Assembly: GCA_030524675.1 (NCBI GenBank)
Contig: JAUNGE010000003.1
Location: 16,343-80,342, forward strand
Source: a bacterium
GTDB taxonomy: Bacteria > Bacillota > Clostridia > Lachnospirales > Lachnospiraceae
Direction: 5' to 3'
Length of the DNA stretch: 64,000 nucleotides
The notes below the pieces were generated by a model. It was not told the origin of the DNA. It did not search any database and worked only from the letters and a program-made list of their open reading frames with translations. Position numbers and translations under genes: made by a program. This document shows, in pieces, positions 62,923-64,000 of the stretch. Numbering within the stretch: the first letter of the stretch is position 1; every line of letters begins with the position of its first letter.

Positions 62923-63957
62923 ATGAAGTATGTAGAGTTTGATGCGTCAAGACCGCTGGATTTGATTTTACTGGGACGTGTAGCGATTGATTTTAACCCA
63001 GCGTACAATGACCAGGTAAAAGAGGAGTTCAAACCTCTGAAAAAAGTACATATGTTTGAAAAATTCGTGGGCGGTTCTCCTGCAAATATCGCAGTGGGAG
63101 TGACCAGACATGGACTGAAGGCTGGATTTATCGGAAAAGTATCTGATGACCAGTTCGGCGAGTTTGTGGTGGATTACTTCAACGAGCAGGGAATTGACAC
63201 ATCCCACATCACAAAATGCACGCACGGCGAGAAGCTGGGCCTGACCTTCACAGAGATGCTTTCTCCGAAGGAGAGCAGCATTTTGATGTACCGCAACTGC
63301 ATCGCAGACTTGCAGCTTTCTGTAGACGACATTGATGAGGACTACATTAAGAGCGCGAAGGCCATCCTGATTTCCGGCACTGCGCTGGCAGAGAGTCCTT
63401 CCAGAGAGGCTGCTATCAAGGCCGTGATGCTTGCAAAGAGAACACAGACCAGAATTATCTTTGATATTGACTACAGAGAGTACAACTGGAAAAACAGCGA
63501 TGAGATTTCCATCTACTACTCTATCGTGGCAAAAGAGGCAGACATTATCATGGGTTCCCGTGAGGAGTTTGACCTGACAGAGAAACTGATTCAGGAAGGC
63601 AGAAGCGATGAGGAGTCCGCAGCAGCATGGCAGGCATACAATGCAAAGATTGTTGTGATTAAACATGGCATGAAAGGTTCCACTGCCTACACATGCGACG
63701 GACAGAAGTTCTCCATCAAGCCGTTCCCAGTGGAGGCAAGAAAGGGATTTGGCGGCGGAGACGGATATGGTTCCGGTTTTCTGTACGGTCTGTACCAGGG
63801 ATGGGAGATTATCGACTGCCTGGAATTCGGCAGCGCAGAGGCTTCCATGATGGTGAGAAGCAACAACTGTTCCGATTCTCTTCCTGGACCAGAGGAAGTG
63901 CATGCATTCATCAAAGAAGAGAAAGAAAAATTCGGCGAGATGATTGCGAGAGTATAA
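62923..63957 (+). CDS. iolC: 5-dehydro-2-deoxygluconokinase
   Basis: A 344-residue PfkB-family kinase. It phosphorylates 5-dehydro-2-deoxygluconate in myo-inositol breakdown. Sequence features: LILLGRVAIDFNPAYNDQVK at the N-terminus, the ribokinase GGSPANIAVG motif, and FGGGDGYGSGFLYGL, which is the PfkB anion-hole/catalytic Asp segment in the form usual for IolC (GGGD for GAGD). Start 62923 follows GGGAGGAAG. It probably heads an iol operon running out of the window; only its first gene is seen here. Confidence 0.9.
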   Translation: MKYVEFDASRPLDLILLGRVAIDFNPAYNDQVKEEFKPLKKVHMFEKFVGGSPANIAVGVTRHGLKAGFIGKVSDDQFGEFVVDYFNEQGIDTSHITKCTHGEKLGLTFTEMLSPKESSILMYRNCIADLQLSVDDIDEDYIKSAKAILISGTALAESPSREAAIKAVMLAKRTQTRIIFDIDYREYNWKNSDEISIYYSIVAKEADIIMGSREEFDLTEKLIQEGRSDEESAAAWQAYNAKIVVIKHGMKGSTAYTCDGQKFSIKPFPVEARKGFGGGDGYGSGFLYGLYQGWEIIDCLEFGSAEASMMVRSNNCSDSLPGPEEVHAFIKEEKEKFGEMIARV

Positions 63958-64000
63958 GGAAATATTTCGGAAAGAATCAATCACAGAAAACATCAATCAC

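Overview
The window looks like a chromosomal segment of a gut-type Lachnospiraceae (Clostridia). Supporting signs are the low-to-moderate GC content, strong AGGAGG-type ribosome sites, zinc-ribbon kinases and a Tad-like secretion cluster with FHA/PP2C/kinase genes, DUF5702 and DUF6382 proteins, choline-binding-type wall repeats, YesMN two-component control of sugar ABC genes, GH38/GH4 enzymes and iolC. I cannot name the genus. No rRNA, tRNA or CRISPR array was seen.

Layout. (1) 59-2965: a zinc-ribbon membrane protein, a secreted wall-binding protein with an RsiV-like domain, then a scar of a lost mobile element joined to a 5'-truncated gene. (2) 3019-18443: a Tad-like pilus/secretion accessory cluster (two TadE-like pseudopilins, DUF5702 protein, two prepilin peptidases) fused to a phospho-signalling set (FHA protein, two PP2C phosphatases, one Ser/Thr kinase with a solute-binding-protein-like ectodomain and one with four PASTA repeats), followed by two secreted wall-binding proteins. 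The CpaF/TadB/TadC motor genes are not in the window. (3) 18733-32780: carbohydrate region with a GH4 glycosidase and divergent AraC regulator, an orphan cbiK, a YesN/YesM two-component pair, a divergent sugar ABC importer (binding protein, two permeases) and a GH38 alpha-mannosidase. (4) 32940-34927: an XRE regulator and a tyrosine-recombinase gene enclosed by 28-bp inverted repeats. (5) 35093-59899: about 25 kb of co-directional, tightly packed genes. (6) 59993-63957: a transposase scrap, a DUF4349 lipoprotein, a LacI-type regulator and iolC.

The most notable object is regions 4 and 5 together. The recombinase gene lies between 28-bp inverted repeats (one mismatch), each with an imperfect dyad like a tyrosine-recombinase core site. 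Inside the segment, a perfect-consensus promoter (TTGACA, 17 bp, TATAAT) points out through the right repeat toward the 25-kb operon. Just outside the left repeat is a terminator acting on leftward transcripts. As assembled the switch reads ON; inversion would point the promoter into the terminator (OFF). This reads as a self-contained phase-variation cassette for a large operon.

That operon encodes a zinc-ribbon/YARHG membrane protein, an FtsK/SpoIIIE-type ATPase with two small helical (WXG100-like) proteins, a VWA membrane protein, tandem tubulin-like proteins, a JAMM metalloprotease with a 58-residue Cys-rich protein, a TRAFAC-type GTPase with a putative GTPase-associated partner, a degenerate kinase, a Sel1-type protein and membrane proteins. 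VWA + tubulin-like + double-GTPase + GTPase-associated protein resembles a set that comparative genomics has proposed as a conflict or membrane-remodelling system; the FtsK/WXG-like part and the invertible promoter are what make this version unusual. Both tubulin-like genes carry the same -1 frame break, inside a tract identical between the copies: either programmed frameshifting or a lesion spread by gene conversion.
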